64,000 nt of DNA. It comes from Oricola nitratireducens. GTDB lineage: Bacteria > Pseudomonadota > Alphaproteobacteria > Rhizobiales > Rhizobiaceae. The stretch is from NCBI RefSeq assembly GCF_014904745.1, contig NZ_JACZCS010000008.1, positions 186,001 to 250,000 on the forward strand, in the 5' to 3' direction. The notes beneath the pieces are model-generated. The model was not told the origin of the DNA and ran no database searches. It saw nothing but the letters and a program-made list of their open reading frames with translations. Position numbers and translations under genes: made by a program. Shown in pieces: positions 54,505 through 63,967 of this stretch; position 1 is the stretch's first letter, and each line of letters begins with the position of its first letter.

Positions 54505-54597
54505 TTCGAAACAAAATTACCGAAACGAAGCGCCGCGCTCGCTACGGGCCGGGTGCGTGAAAGGTTTTCGAGACCGGGTGAGTCCGGCGCGAACGGC

Positions 54598-55926
54598 CTA
54601 CATCAGGGAGGGCAGGAAGAGCGCAAATCCCGGGATGGTCAGCAGCAGGATCAGCCGCACAATGTCCATCATCCAAAACGGCGTCACGCCGTGGAAGATC
54701 GTCCTGGTGGAAACATCGCCTACCACGCCCTTGAGGATGAAGACGTTCAGTCCCACTGGCGGGGTGATCAGGCTGATCTCGGTGACCACGACGACCACGA
54801 TGCCGAACCAGACCGGATTGAACCCGAGGCTGACGACCAGCGGAAAGAAGATCGGGACCGTCAGAAGGAGCATCGACAGGCTCTCGAAGACGCAGCCGAG
54901 CGCCAGATAGATCAGGATGATCAGCCCCATCACCATCCACGGCGCCAGCCCAAGGGAATCGACGCCGTTGCGCAGCGCTTCGGGCAGGCCGGCGACATTG
55001 ACGAAGTTGGAGAAGATCCAGGCTCCGATCAGCACCGAGAACAGCGAGGCGGTGGTCATCGCGGTTTCCTTGAGGACCTCGCGGGTGTCGGCGAAGCTCA
55101 GATTGCCGCGGAAAAGGGCGATCAGAAATGCGCCCATGGCGCCCATTCCGGCCGCTTCCGTGGGCGAAAAGGTCAGGTGGATCGGCCAGAAATCCAGCGC
55201 GCCGTAAAGCCCGCCGATCACCAGCCCGAACAGCAACAGCACGGACCAGACGTCACGCAATGCGGACAGCCGGTCAGCCCAGTTCGTGCGCGGGCCGGCA
55301 GGGCCGGACTCCGGATTGCGCGCGACGGATATGCGCACGGCGATCATGTAGAAGAGGATGCCCATTACGCCCGGCACGATACCGGCGATGAAAAGCTGGC
55401 CGATCGAGGTTTCGGTCAGCAAACCGTAGATCACGAGAATGACGGAGGGCGGAATGAGGATGCCCAGCGTGCCGCCGGCGGCGATCGACGCGGTGGACAG
55501 GCTGTCGGCATAACCGAACTTGCGCATTTCCGGCATCGCGACCTTCGACATGGTTGCCGCGGTCGCCAGCGACGACCCGCATATGGCGGCAAATCCGCCG
55601 CAGGCCACGATCGTCGCCATGGCAAGGCCACCGCGCAAATGGCCAAGGAACGCGTTCGAGACCTGATAAAGCTCCCGGCTGATGCCGCCCTTGTTGACGA
55701 ACAGACCCATCAGGATGAACAGCGGCACGACCGACAGGCCGTAGTCCTGGCTGGTGTCGATGATCAGCCGTGCGACGATCGAAATCGCGCCGCGATAGGA
55801 TGTCTCGTAGGAATAGCCGATCATGCCCACAAGGCCCATGGAAAAGGCAATGGGCATGCGCAGCAGCACAAGAACCAGCACGGCCGCGAAGCCGATGAGC
55901 GATTCAGTCATGTCGGAAAAATCCAA
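54598..55926 (-). CDS. TRAP transporter large permease subunit (DctM-like)
   Basis: A 442-residue inner-membrane protein with about twelve helices, including the conserved start VLVLLRMPIAFSMGLVGMIGY, the middle region GGTLGILIPPSVILVIYG (positions 151-168) and the late VTEISLITPPVGLNVFILKG. It is the ion-coupled channel subunit of the TRAP system. It overlaps DctQ by 23 bases if started at 55926, or by eight bases if started at an inner ATG at 55911. Neither start has a strong ribosome site. Confidence 0.92.
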   Translation of the reverse strand: MDFSDMTESLIGFAAVLVLVLLRMPIAFSMGLVGMIGYSYETSYRGAISIVARLIIDTSQDYGLSVVPLFILMGLFVNKGGISRELYQVSNAFLGHLRGGLAMATIVACGGFAAICGSSLATAATMSKVAMPEMRKFGYADSLSTASIAAGGTLGILIPPSVILVIYGLLTETSIGQLFIAGIVPGVMGILFYMIAVRISVARNPESGPAGPRTNWADRLSALRDVWSVLLLFGLVIGGLYGALDFWPIHLTFSPTEAAGMGAMGAFLIALFRGNLSFADTREVLKETAMTTASLFSVLIGAWIFSNFVNVAGLPEALRNGVDSLGLAPWMVMGLIILIYLALGCVFESLSMLLLTVPIFFPLVVSLGFNPVWFGIVVVVVTEISLITPPVGLNVFILKGVVGDVSTRTIFHGVTPFWMMDIVRLILLLTIPGFALFLPSLM

Positions 55927-56413
55927 GGCTTTTCGGCGCCAGCAGCACGAGCACGCCGCGGACGACGAGAACGATGGCGGTCACGAAGGTCATCAGCGCG
56001 ACGAACCACGCGATGTAGAAGGTCGGAATGTTCAGATATTCGGTCCGGTCGCCATAGCTGCGGGCGCGTTCCGCGAGATCGACGACGCGTTCGGCGGGAA
56101 GCCACAGCATCACGCCGCAGGCGAGCGTCACCAGTCCGTCGCGCAGCCGCGACAGGCCGAGCCGGTCGATTATCGGATCGGCGAGGTCGACCACGATATG
56201 CTGATCGCTCCCCGAGAGGACCGGCAGGGAGGAGAAGACGATGATCGCGATGGATATCCGGATCAGTTCGGTCGCGGCCTCGATCGGCATGTTGAACGCG
56301 GACCGCATGACGACATCGGAAAACGTCAGGACCATCAGCGCAAAGAGCGCGACGGAAGCCGTCATCATCGGGATGGCCGCGACGAGATGGATGAGTTTTC
56401 GCAGAAAATTCAT
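55904..56413 (-). CDS. TRAP transporter small permease subunit (DctQ-like)
   Basis: A 169-residue membrane protein with four helices. LVAAIPMMTASVALFALMVLTFSDVVMR is the first helix with its conserved end (positions 9-36), and ELIRISIAIIVFSSLPVL is the second (positions 48-65). It joins DctM to make the integral part of the TRAP carrier. The 65-base gap to dctP upstream contains a short GC-rich inverted repeat. Confidence 0.9.
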   Translation of the reverse strand: MNFLRKLIHLVAAIPMMTASVALFALMVLTFSDVVMRSAFNMPIEAATELIRISIAIIVFSSLPVLSGSDQHIVVDLADPIIDRLGLSRLRDGLVTLACGVMLWLPAERVVDLAERARSYGDRTEYLNIPTFYIAWFVALMTFVTAIVLVVRGVLVLLAPKSLGFFRHD

Positions 56414-56478
56414 GGGGGTCCGACAGTTATGGGCAATTCCGGGCGCGGCGAGCGCGCCCGGAACCTTATAGCATCATT

Positions 56479-57495
56479 TTACTTCGAGGCTGCAGCCATC
56501 TCCGAGGCGACCATGTCGTAGGCCGCCTGGGCGTCGATGCCTGCATCGTCCAGTTCGCCGAGGATCTTGGCGCGCACCCGCTCCGCCATGACGGCGAAGG
56601 CGGCCTGGTCTTCTTCCGAAGCTGTGACGATCTTGTTGTCAGGCGCCGCTTCCGTTTCGGCGCGTGCACGTGCATCGCTTTCGTCCCAGACCTTGCCCAT
56701 CATCTGGCTTGCCGGCAGGCCGAATACCTTCTCGTCGAGCGCCTTCTGCACGTCGGCGGGCAGGCTGTCGAACTTTTCCTGGCTCATCAGGACGGCAAAC
56801 GAACCACGATAGAAACCGCCGGGCATTTCATAGACGTTCTTGGCGACCTCGTTCAGCTTGAAGCTGATGCGTTCGCCCATGTTCATGGCCACCGCATCGG
56901 CCGCGCCGGAAGCGAGCGTCTCGTAGACCTTGGGTGCCGGAACCTGAATGCCGATCAGTCCGAGTTCGGCGCCGACATCGGCCGACACGCCGCCGCCGAG
57001 ACGGGTTTTCAGGCCCTTCAGGTCGGACAGCTTGTTGATCGCCTTGTTGGAATGGATCTGGCCCGGGCCGTGGGTGGTCAGCGCGACCAGCTTGACGCCG
57101 CGGTGCTCGTCCAACTGGTTGAGATATTTCTCTTGCACATGCCAGTAAGCGACCGAAGCGGCCTCGGCATTGCCCTTGTAGCCCGGCAGCTCGATCAGCT
57201 TGGTGCCGACGAAGCGTCCCGGCTGGTAGCCGTGGAAGATGATGGTCATGTCGGCCGCGCCGTCCATGACGAGGTCCATCTGGGCCGGCGGCGGTGCGAG
57301 GCCCATCTTGATCTCGCCGGTCACCTGGCCGTCCGTCGCCTCTTCCATCATCTTCACGAGGCCTTCCAGCATCCCGGTGTTGATGGGGTGCGTCGGCGGC
57401 AGCCAGCTGGAAATCGTCAGTGTCTCGGCGGCAAAAGCCATCGTTCCCGAACAGATCGCCAACGCTACGCCGGCCAACAATGTCTTGAATTTCAT
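56479..57495 (-). CDS. TRAP transporter substrate-binding protein (DctP-like)
   Basis: A 338-residue periplasmic protein with a Sec signal peptide (MKFKTLLAGVALAICSGTMAFA). The family core KTRLGGGVSADVGAELGLIGI lies near residues 170-190, with the conserved arginine for a carboxylate in KTRLGGG. The start at 57495 follows AGGGAGGACC. Ligand is probably an aromatic or other carboxylic acid to be processed by the P450 or Rieske enzymes encoded next to it. This is inferred from position. Confidence 0.9.
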   Translation of the reverse strand: MKFKTLLAGVALAICSGTMAFAAETLTISSWLPPTHPINTGMLEGLVKMMEEATDGQVTGEIKMGLAPPPAQMDLVMDGAADMTIIFHGYQPGRFVGTKLIELPGYKGNAEAASVAYWHVQEKYLNQLDEHRGVKLVALTTHGPGQIHSNKAINKLSDLKGLKTRLGGGVSADVGAELGLIGIQVPAPKVYETLASGAADAVAMNMGERISFKLNEVAKNVYEMPGGFYRGSFAVLMSQEKFDSLPADVQKALDEKVFGLPASQMMGKVWDESDARARAETEAAPDNKIVTASEEDQAAFAVMAERVRAKILGELDDAGIDAQAAYDMVASEMAAASK

Positions 57496-57555
57496 CCCTT
57501 GGTCCTCCCTGAACCCGGTGGTGGAGTGCACGCATTTTGCTTGCGCCACACAATC

Positions 57556-57569
57556 ATATGCATTTTCAT
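57556..57569. promoter_or_regulatory. Putative MarR site in the TRAP-P450 divergent region
   Basis: ATATGCATTTTCAT is, in reverse complement, ATGAAAATGCATAT, matching 13 of 14 bases of the operator-like sequence at 59510-59523. It lies between the divergent dctP and P450 genes. The MarR protein at 58903-59391 could therefore control both this and the Rieske operon. Confidence 0.5.
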
Positions 57570-57639
57570 GTATTCACATAACCGGTGGTTTGTGAACATA
57601 TTTTTTTCAACAGGTGCAGAGTGACGCAGGGAGTGGCAA

Positions 57640-58893
57640 ATGAGTGATCGCGCCGAGACTGGCTTGATATCATCGGACGAAGCGCGCGCGTTCGACCTCG
57701 AAAACCCACCTGCCGGGTTCGTCGACGATCCGTTCCCCTTCTATGCCGCGTTGCTGGCGCATGCGCCGGTTCTGCGGCAGCCTGACGGCTCTGTGCTGCT
57801 TAGCCGACATGCCGATCTGGACCGGATCTATCGCGACACGACGCTCTATTCCTCGGACAAGAAGGCGGCCTTCGCGCCGAAGTTCGGCGCGGGATCGCCG
57901 CTGTTCGAACACCACACGACCTCGCTGGTTTTCAACGATCCGCCGCTGCACACGCGAGTCCGCAAGATCATGACCTCGGCACTGACACCACGCGCGATCG
58001 CGAAGATGGAACCGGGGCTGACCGACACGGTGGACCATCTTCTCGACGCGATGCAGAGGCGGGCCGGAGAGGGCGAAACCGTGGACCTGATCGAGGATTT
58101 CGCCTCGTCCATCCCGATCCAGGTCATCGGCAACCTGCTCGACGTGCCGATGAATGAGCGCGGGCCGCTGCGCGACTGGTCGCTGGTGATCCTCGGGGCG
58201 CTCGAGCCGACGCTCACTCCAGAACAGCTCGAACGCGGTCAGCAGGCGGTGACCGAGTTCAAGACCTATCTCGAAGACCTCGTCGCACGGCGGCGCGCCA
58301 AACCCGGCAATCCGGAAACCGACGTCCTGACCCGGCTGATCAACGGTGACGGGGCGGACGAAAAACTGTCCGAGATCGAATTGCTGCAGAACTGCATCTT
58401 CATCCTGAATGCCGGGCACGAGACGACGACAAACCTGATCGGAAACGGTCTGGCCGCGCTGAACGACCACCCCGACCAGAAGGCGCGGCTGCTCGCGGAC
58501 CCGGGCCTGATCAATTCCGCGGTCGAGGAATTCCTCCGCTTCTCGTCGCCCAATCAGCTGGGGAACAGGGAAACGACGGCGGCAATCGAAATCGACGGAC
58601 TGTCCATTCCGGCCGGAACGAACCTGCATCTGTGCATCGGCGCGGCCAATCGCGATCCGGCGCAGTTCGACGATCCGGACAGGCTGGACATCACGCGCAA
58701 ACCAAACCGGCACCTGGCTTTTGCCGGCGGTCCGCATGTCTGTGTCGGGCTGACGCTGGCGCGCATGGAAGGGCGGATCGCGATCGGCCGGTTCCTCGAT
58801 CGGTTCCCGGATTTCCGCATCGCGGACGGGCGCGTTGCGGGCGGGCGGATGCGGTTTCGCGGTTACGCCAGGCTGCCGGCGAAGCTTTCCTGA
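57640..58893 (+). CDS. Cytochrome P450
   Basis: A soluble class I-type P450 of 417 residues. The I-helix oxygen motif is NAGHETTTN near residue 260, the K-helix ExxR is in VEEFLRFSS and the heme ligand loop is FAGGPHVCVGLTLARME with cysteine near residue 367. An AGGGAGTGG ribosome site precedes the ATG. No dedicated ferredoxin is adjacent; a VanB-type reductase in the next operon carries a [2Fe-2S] domain and could donate electrons, though it more likely serves the Rieske oxygenase. O-demethylation or hydroxylation of an aromatic is a fair guess. Confidence 0.92.
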   Translation: MSDRAETGLISSDEARAFDLENPPAGFVDDPFPFYAALLAHAPVLRQPDGSVLLSRHADLDRIYRDTTLYSSDKKAAFAPKFGAGSPLFEHHTTSLVFNDPPLHTRVRKIMTSALTPRAIAKMEPGLTDTVDHLLDAMQRRAGEGETVDLIEDFASSIPIQVIGNLLDVPMNERGPLRDWSLVILGALEPTLTPEQLERGQQAVTEFKTYLEDLVARRRAKPGNPETDVLTRLINGDGADEKLSEIELLQNCIFILNAGHETTTNLIGNGLAALNDHPDQKARLLADPGLINSAVEEFLRFSSPNQLGNRETTAAIEIDGLSIPAGTNLHLCIGAANRDPAQFDDPDRLDITRKPNRHLAFAGGPHVCVGLTLARMEGRIAIGRFLDRFPDFRIADGRVAGGRMRFRGYARLPAKLS

Positions 58894-58902
58894 GGTGAGC
58901 CG

Positions 58903-59391
58903 CTATTTCTCGTTTTCGCTCGGCGGCGCCAGTCGCTCGATCAGCGAGCTCAGCGCCAGCTTGATCCGGGCGCCGTCGCCGCCCTCGAGCATCTGCAGGA
59001 GCTTCTGCTCATGAGTGCGGGCGTCGGCGACGAGCCTCTGGGCAAGTGCGCGGCCCTCGTCGGTCAGGTAGACGCGGACGCGGCGGCGGTCTTCGGGATC
59101 ACCCTGTCTGCGGATCAGGCCGCGTTCTCCCATCTGGATGATGATCTTGGTCAGGCGCGACTGTTCGATCAGGGCGAATCGGGCCAGCCGCGTGATCATC
59201 GCGCCGTCGCGGTCGTTCAGGCAGGCAAGCACGCGCCATTCCGGCACGCGGAGTCCTTCGGTGCGGACATGGGCGTGGAACTGGGCGCTGGCGGCGTCGC
59301 TGGCGGCGGCCAGAAGATAAAGAAGATAACCGGGGACGAACTCGCCGGTATCCGCCTCAAGTCCTTGCCGTTCCATCGTCATTTCGCTCAC
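58903..59391 (-). CDS. MarR-family transcriptional regulator 2
   Basis: A 162-residue winged-helix protein with LIEQSRLTKIIIQMGERGLIRRQ as recognition region (about residues 74-96) and the wing DRRRVRVYLTDEG. It is convergent with the P450 gene and divergent from the Rieske operon. The palindrome ATATGAAAATTCATAT in the gap to that operon overlaps its promoter, which suggests repression relieved by an aromatic ligand. Confidence 0.9.
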   Translation of the reverse strand: MSEMTMERQGLEADTGEFVPGYLLYLLAAASDAASAQFHAHVRTEGLRVPEWRVLACLNDRDGAMITRLARFALIEQSRLTKIIIQMGERGLIRRQGDPEDRRRVRVYLTDEGRALAQRLVADARTHEQKLLQMLEGGDGARIKLALSSLIERLAPPSENEK

Positions 59392-59495
59392 GTCATGCCC
59401 TCTTTGTCGTCCGGTCGGCTTCTTCTAGACCCCGCGTTCGAGGCGGTTGTCAATGCGAAGGCGGCGCATGGCCGATGGCGGACAGAAAAAACCAC

Positions 59496-59524
59496 TTGAC
59501 CATATTTATATGAAAATTCATATT
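59496..59524 (+). promoter_or_regulatory. Rieske operon promoter with overlapping MarR palindrome
   Basis: TTGACC (59496-59501) and CATATT (59519-59524) are 17 bases apart. The palindrome ATATGAA-AA-TTCATAT (59508-59523) covers the spacer and reaches the -10 hexamer. This is the layout of a repressible promoter. Related sequence recurs at 57556-57569 and, more weakly, at 40354-40367. Confidence 0.55.
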
Positions 59525-59545
59525 TCCTGTCGAGGAGAGAATGAA

Positions 59546-60502
59546 TTGAGCACACTGACGATGCAAGTCGCGGCGATCCGCAAGCTGACCGACAGGATCG
59601 CCGAAATCGAGCTGGTCGCGTCCGGCGGCGGCGCCTTGCCCGGCTGGCAGCCGGGCGCGCATATCCGTGTCTCGCTCCCCGAAGGGGGCGATCGCGCCTA
59701 TTCGCTGATCGCATTCGACGGTACCAGAGACGGCGGCGACATTTTCCGCATCGCGGTTCAATTGGAACCCGAGGGGCAGGGCGGATCGCGCTTCATGCAT
59801 TCGCTGACGGCCGGCGACACGCTTACCGTGACAGAGCCGAAATGCGATTTTCCGCTGGTCGCGGATGCGCCGGTGCTGTTGCTGGCAGGTGGAATCGGGA
59901 TCACGCCGATGATCTCCATGGCCGCGGAGCTGGCCGCAAGGGGGACACCGTTCGAATTTCATTATGCCGGGCGGGCGCGCAATGCGATCGCCTATTCCGG
60001 CGAGTTGGCCGATACTTTCGGACCGGCGCTGCATCTGCATTTCGACGACGAGCCGGATAACGCGCTCGATCTCAAGGCACTGATCGACGGACTTGCCCCG
60101 GATGCACACCTCTATGTCTGCGGTCCGCGCGGCATGATCGAGGCGGTGCGCAAGCTGGCGGAGAGTGCCGGCGTTGCGTCCGACAGGATACATTTCGAAC
60201 TGTTCGACAATGCCGCGGCAAAGCTGGAAGGCGATACGCCGTTCGAGGTTGAACTCGCCTCGACCGGCCAGGTGTTCACGATCCTGCCCGGGCGCAGCAT
60301 CATCGAGGTGCTCGAGGAAGGTGGCGTCGACCTGATTTACGATTGCCAGCGCGGCGATTGCGGCATCTGCCAGACCGAGATCGTCAGCGGGACGCCCGAT
60401 CACCGCGACGTCGTGCTGTCGGACGCGGAGCGCGAAGCGGGCAAGGTCATGCAAATCTGTGTCAGCCGTGCGAAGTCGCAACGGCTTGTTCTGGATCTTT
60501 GA
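59546..60502 (+). CDS. VanB/PDR-type oxygenase reductase
   Basis: A 318-residue phthalate-dioxygenase-reductase-type protein: FMN site RAYSLIAF near residue 50, NAD site LLLAGGIGITPM and a C-terminal plant-type [2Fe-2S] domain with CQRGDCGICQ and a final cysteine in QICVSRAK. It passes electrons from NADH to the Rieske oxygenase encoded next. The start is taken as TTG at 59546 because GAGGAG lies eight bases before it and an upstream ATG at 59510 falls inside the operator. Confidence 0.88.
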   Translation: MSTLTMQVAAIRKLTDRIAEIELVASGGGALPGWQPGAHIRVSLPEGGDRAYSLIAFDGTRDGGDIFRIAVQLEPEGQGGSRFMHSLTAGDTLTVTEPKCDFPLVADAPVLLLAGGIGITPMISMAAELAARGTPFEFHYAGRARNAIAYSGELADTFGPALHLHFDDEPDNALDLKALIDGLAPDAHLYVCGPRGMIEAVRKLAESAGVASDRIHFELFDNAAAKLEGDTPFEVELASTGQVFTILPGRSIIEVLEEGGVDLIYDCQRGDCGICQTEIVSGTPDHRDVVLSDAEREAGKVMQICVSRAKSQRLVLDL

Positions 60503-60513
60503 GGGAGGGAAAC

Positions 60514-61869
60514 ATGGGATGTTACACCGATAATCCCGATGCGATCGCCGCCTTGGTGCGCGGCCGGGAAGTGCATCGCGACGTCTATATCGACCCGGAA
60601 ATCTACCGGCTGGAGATGAAGCATCTCTTCGCCAATTCCTGGGTCTTCGTCGGCCATGACAGCCAGACCCCGAACAAGGGCGACTACTTCACCACCCAGA
60701 TCGGCGACCAGCCGGTGATTCAGGTGCGTCACAGCGATGGCGAGATCCACGTGCTTTACAATCGCTGTCCGCACAAGGGAACCAAGATCGCCATCGACCG
60801 CACCGGCAACACGGGCAAGTTCTTCCGCTGCCCCTATCATGCGTGGTCGTTCAAGACGGACGGATGCCTTTTGGCGATCCCGCTGAAGAAGGGTTACGAG
60901 AATACCGGCTTCGAACAGGCGGAAGGTTCGAAGGGCATGCGCGCCGTCGGCGCGGTGAAGAACTATCGCGGCTTCATCTTCGCCCGCCTTGCCGAGGAAG
61001 GGATCAGTTTCGAGGACTATTTCGGCGGCTCGCTGTCCTCGCTCGACAACATGGTCGACCGCTCGCCCGCCGGACGGCTCGAGGTTGCCGGTCCGCCGCT
61101 GCGCTACATGCACAAGTGCAACTGGAAGATGCTGGTCGAAAACCAGACCGACACCTGCCATCCGATGGTGGCGCATGAAAGCAGCGCCGGGACGGCGGTG
61201 AAGCTGTGGGAAGAGCTGGATATGCCGGAAGGCACGCCGCTGCCGCCGGCAATGGAAATCATCGCGCCCTTCATGTCGGCCTATGAATTCTTCGAGAAGA
61301 TGGGCATCCGCACATGGCCGAACGGCCATGGCCATACCGGCGTGCATCATTCGATCCATTCCAACTACTCTGCCATCCCGGGTTATTTCGAGGCGATGTC
61401 AGAGGCCTATGGCGAGGAGAGGGCCAAGGCGATCCTCGGCGAAAACCGGCACAACACCGTCTATTTCCCGAACATCATGATCAAGGGTCCGATCCAGCAG
61501 CTGCGGGTATTCATCCCGCTGGCCGCCGACAAGACTCTGGTCGAAAGCTACATATACCGCCTTGTCGACGCGCCTGACGAACTGACCGCGCGCACCGCCA
61601 TGTACAACCGCATGATCAACGCGCCGACCTCGATCGTCGGGCACGACGATCTGGAAATGTATGAGCGGGCGCAGGAAGGGCTCGCCTGTGACGGGCTCGA
61701 ATGGGTCAATGTGCAGCGCCTCTACGAAGAGGACGAGGACTTCGATACAGAGACCGTCGAGAACGGCACCACCGAACGGCAGATGCGCAATCAGTTCCAT
61801 GCCTGGGTCAAGTTCATGACCGCCGACATGGGGCCGAAGGAGACGAGATCGAAGGAGGCCGCAGAATGA
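60514..61869 (+). CDS. Rieske aromatic ring-hydroxylating oxygenase, alpha subunit
   Basis: The 451-residue catalytic subunit. The Rieske cluster ligands are in NRCPHKGTKIA (C and H) and FRCPYHAWSF (C and H), residues about 90-112. The mononuclear iron site is expected around ENQTDTCHPMVAHES near residue 210-224 with the later aspartate. It begins 11 bases after the reductase gene and overlaps the beta gene by four bases. Alpha/beta architecture with a VanB-type reductase and no separate ferredoxin resembles class IA/IB benzoate-type systems. The substrate is an aromatic, probably a carboxylate, but is not determined. Confidence 0.92.
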   Translation: MGCYTDNPDAIAALVRGREVHRDVYIDPEIYRLEMKHLFANSWVFVGHDSQTPNKGDYFTTQIGDQPVIQVRHSDGEIHVLYNRCPHKGTKIAIDRTGNTGKFFRCPYHAWSFKTDGCLLAIPLKKGYENTGFEQAEGSKGMRAVGAVKNYRGFIFARLAEEGISFEDYFGGSLSSLDNMVDRSPAGRLEVAGPPLRYMHKCNWKMLVENQTDTCHPMVAHESSAGTAVKLWEELDMPEGTPLPPAMEIIAPFMSAYEFFEKMGIRTWPNGHGHTGVHHSIHSNYSAIPGYFEAMSEAYGEERAKAILGENRHNTVYFPNIMIKGPIQQLRVFIPLAADKTLVESYIYRLVDAPDELTARTAMYNRMINAPTSIVGHDDLEMYERAQEGLACDGLEWVNVQRLYEEDEDFDTETVENGTTERQMRNQFHAWVKFMTADMGPKETRSKEAAE

Positions 61870-62345
61870 GCCTGACCCGCGACGACCTGATCGATTTCAT
61901 CTACGATGAAGCGCGCATGCTGGACGAAGGCCGCTATGACGAATGGCTGGCGCTGTGGCAGAAGGATGGCCACTACTGGATGCCGCTCGACTACAAGCAG
62001 ACCGATCCGATCCAAGTGACCTCGCTGATGTATGAGGATATCTTCATGCTGAAGCTGAGGGTGGAGCGCCTGAACGGCGCGCGCACCTTCAGCCAGAAAC
62101 CGAAAAGCCGCTGCCACCACGTCCTGTCGCGCCCCTATGTCGACGAGATGGACAATGAGGCGGGCCGTTACGTCACGACCACCTTCATGCATTATGTTGA
62201 AACGAGGCTGGACGATCAGTTCCTGCTGGCGCTGACCGCGCGCCACGAACTGGCTCTGGTGGACGGAAAGATCATGATCGCCAACAAGCGGGTGGACATC
62301 CTCAACTGCGACGCCGCCTTCGGCAATATCCAGCTGCTGCCATGA
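61866..62345 (+). CDS. Rieske aromatic ring-hydroxylating oxygenase, beta subunit
   Basis: A 159-residue cone-shaped subunit of the SnoaL-like fold. DFIYDEARMLDEGRYDEWLALWQKDGHYWMP is the typical opening (positions about 9-39), and SRCHHVLSRP follows. It is structural in the alpha3beta3 assembly. It overlaps alpha and the CoA ligase gene by four bases each, showing tight coupling. Confidence 0.9.
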   Translation: MSLTRDDLIDFIYDEARMLDEGRYDEWLALWQKDGHYWMPLDYKQTDPIQVTSLMYEDIFMLKLRVERLNGARTFSQKPKSRCHHVLSRPYVDEMDNEAGRYVTTTFMHYVETRLDDQFLLALTARHELALVDGKIMIANKRVDILNCDAAFGNIQLLP

Positions 62346-63967
62346 TCGTTTCCGACGTCGAGACCGTGCATGCGGCGTTCGCCGCTGCGGCGGCACGCTG
62401 GCCGGGCCGCGAGATGCTTAATATCCTGCCGGAAACCGCCGCGATCTATGACATCGAGGCGGGTGCGTTGACCTATAAGGCTGCGGAGCGGGAAGTCGAT
62501 GCGCTGGCCGATTCGCTCGCCGCCGCCGGGTACGGAACCGGACACCGGGTGATGTTGCTGCTCGAAAACCGGCCGTCGTTCTTCCTGTGGTGGCTCGCGC
62601 TCAACCGGCTCGGCGCCTCGGCAGTGCCCGTCAACCCGGATTTGCGGGAAGCAGAACTGACTTACATGATCGGCCATGCCGAGCCGGTGCTGGCCGTTGT
62701 CTTGCCGGGGCGGGTCGAGAGCCTGACTGACGCGGCGAAAATTGCGGGCATCGACATGCCGGCGATCGCTCCCGGCGAAGAACTTCCGCGTCCGCGCGCG
62801 GACGCAAGGATCGCGCTGCGCGACGGGCCGGCCCGCGATGCGGAGGCAGCGCTTCTCTACACGTCGGGCACGACCGGGCAGCCGAAGGGCTGCATCCTGA
62901 CCAACACCTATTTTCTGATGGCTGGGCGCTGGTACGCCGGGGCCGGCGGCCTCTGCGCCTTGAATGACGACGGCGAGCGGATGATCACGCCGCTGCCGAT
63001 CTTTCACATGAACGCGATGGCCTATTCCTTCATGGCGATGATCGCCGTCGGAGGATGCCTGACAGTGCTCGACCGGTTCCATCCGCGCAGCTGGTGGAGA
63101 AACGTGCGCGACAGCGGCGCGACCTGCCTGCACTATCTCGGCGTCATGCCGTCGATGCTGATGGGCGCAGAACCATCTGAGGCCGATCGCGACCACAAAG
63201 CGTGTTTCGGTTTCGGCGCGGGCGTCGATCCGAAACTGCACGCGGCGTTCGAGGAGCGTTTCGGCTTCCCGCTGGTCGAGGCCTGGGCGATGACCGAGAC
63301 CGGTGCGGGTGCGGTGATCTGCGCCAACCGGCTGCCACGGCGTGTCGGCGAAAGTTGTCTCGGTCGTCCCGGCCCAGACCTGGAAATCCGCATCGTCGAC
63401 GAGGCCGGAAACGACACTAACGGCGCGCCTGGAGAACTACTTGTGCGCCATACCGGCGACGATCCGCGGTTGGGTTTCTTCGCGGGTTATTTCAAGAATG
63501 CCGAGGCGACAGACGAGGCGTGGGCAGGTGGCTGGTTCCATACCGGCGACGTCGTGCGCCAGGAGGCGGACGGTTCTATGTTTTTCGTCGACCGCAAAAA
63601 GAACGTCATCCGCCGTTCGGGCGAGAATATCGCCGCCGTCGAGGTGGAGAGCGCGCTGATGCGCCATCCCGCCGTTACCGCCGCTGCCGTGGCGGCTGTG
63701 CCGGACGCGGTGCGCGGCGACGAGGTTTTTGCCTGTCTTGTCGTGGATCGCGACGCGACGCCGGAACTGGCGCAGGAGATTGCCAACTGGTGTCTGACCC
63801 AATTGGCCTACTACAAGGCGCCGGGCTTTATCGCCTTCGTTGACGAACTGCCGCTAACCGCGACACAGAAGATCCAGCGCGGTGTGTTGAAGACGCTGGC
63901 GGCCGAACTCGTCGACGGTCCGGCCACCGTCGATCTGCGGCACATGAAGAAGCGGAGCGCCGCATGA
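62342..63967 (+). CDS. AMP-dependent acyl-CoA synthetase
   Basis: A 541-residue adenylate-forming enzyme. The P-loop is YTSGTTGQPKGCILTN near residue 172; EAWAMTETGAG, GWFHTGDVVRQEADGSMFFVDRKKNVI (positions about 398-424) and the catalytic lysine in LTATQKIQRGVLK follow. It starts in the beta-subunit stop (ATGA). It would make a CoA thioester before or after ring hydroxylation, implying a CoA-dependent aromatic route that is distinct from the benzoate-CoA ligase of the box operon. The substrate is unknown. Confidence 0.9.
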   Translation: MIVSDVETVHAAFAAAAARWPGREMLNILPETAAIYDIEAGALTYKAAEREVDALADSLAAAGYGTGHRVMLLLENRPSFFLWWLALNRLGASAVPVNPDLREAELTYMIGHAEPVLAVVLPGRVESLTDAAKIAGIDMPAIAPGEELPRPRADARIALRDGPARDAEAALLYTSGTTGQPKGCILTNTYFLMAGRWYAGAGGLCALNDDGERMITPLPIFHMNAMAYSFMAMIAVGGCLTVLDRFHPRSWWRNVRDSGATCLHYLGVMPSMLMGAEPSEADRDHKACFGFGAGVDPKLHAAFEERFGFPLVEAWAMTETGAGAVICANRLPRRVGESCLGRPGPDLEIRIVDEAGNDTNGAPGELLVRHTGDDPRLGFFAGYFKNAEATDEAWAGGWFHTGDVVRQEADGSMFFVDRKKNVIRRSGENIAAVEVESALMRHPAVTAAAVAAVPDAVRGDEVFACLVVDRDATPELAQEIANWCLTQLAYYKAPGFIAFVDELPLTATQKIQRGVLKTLAAELVDGPATVDLRHMKKRSAA

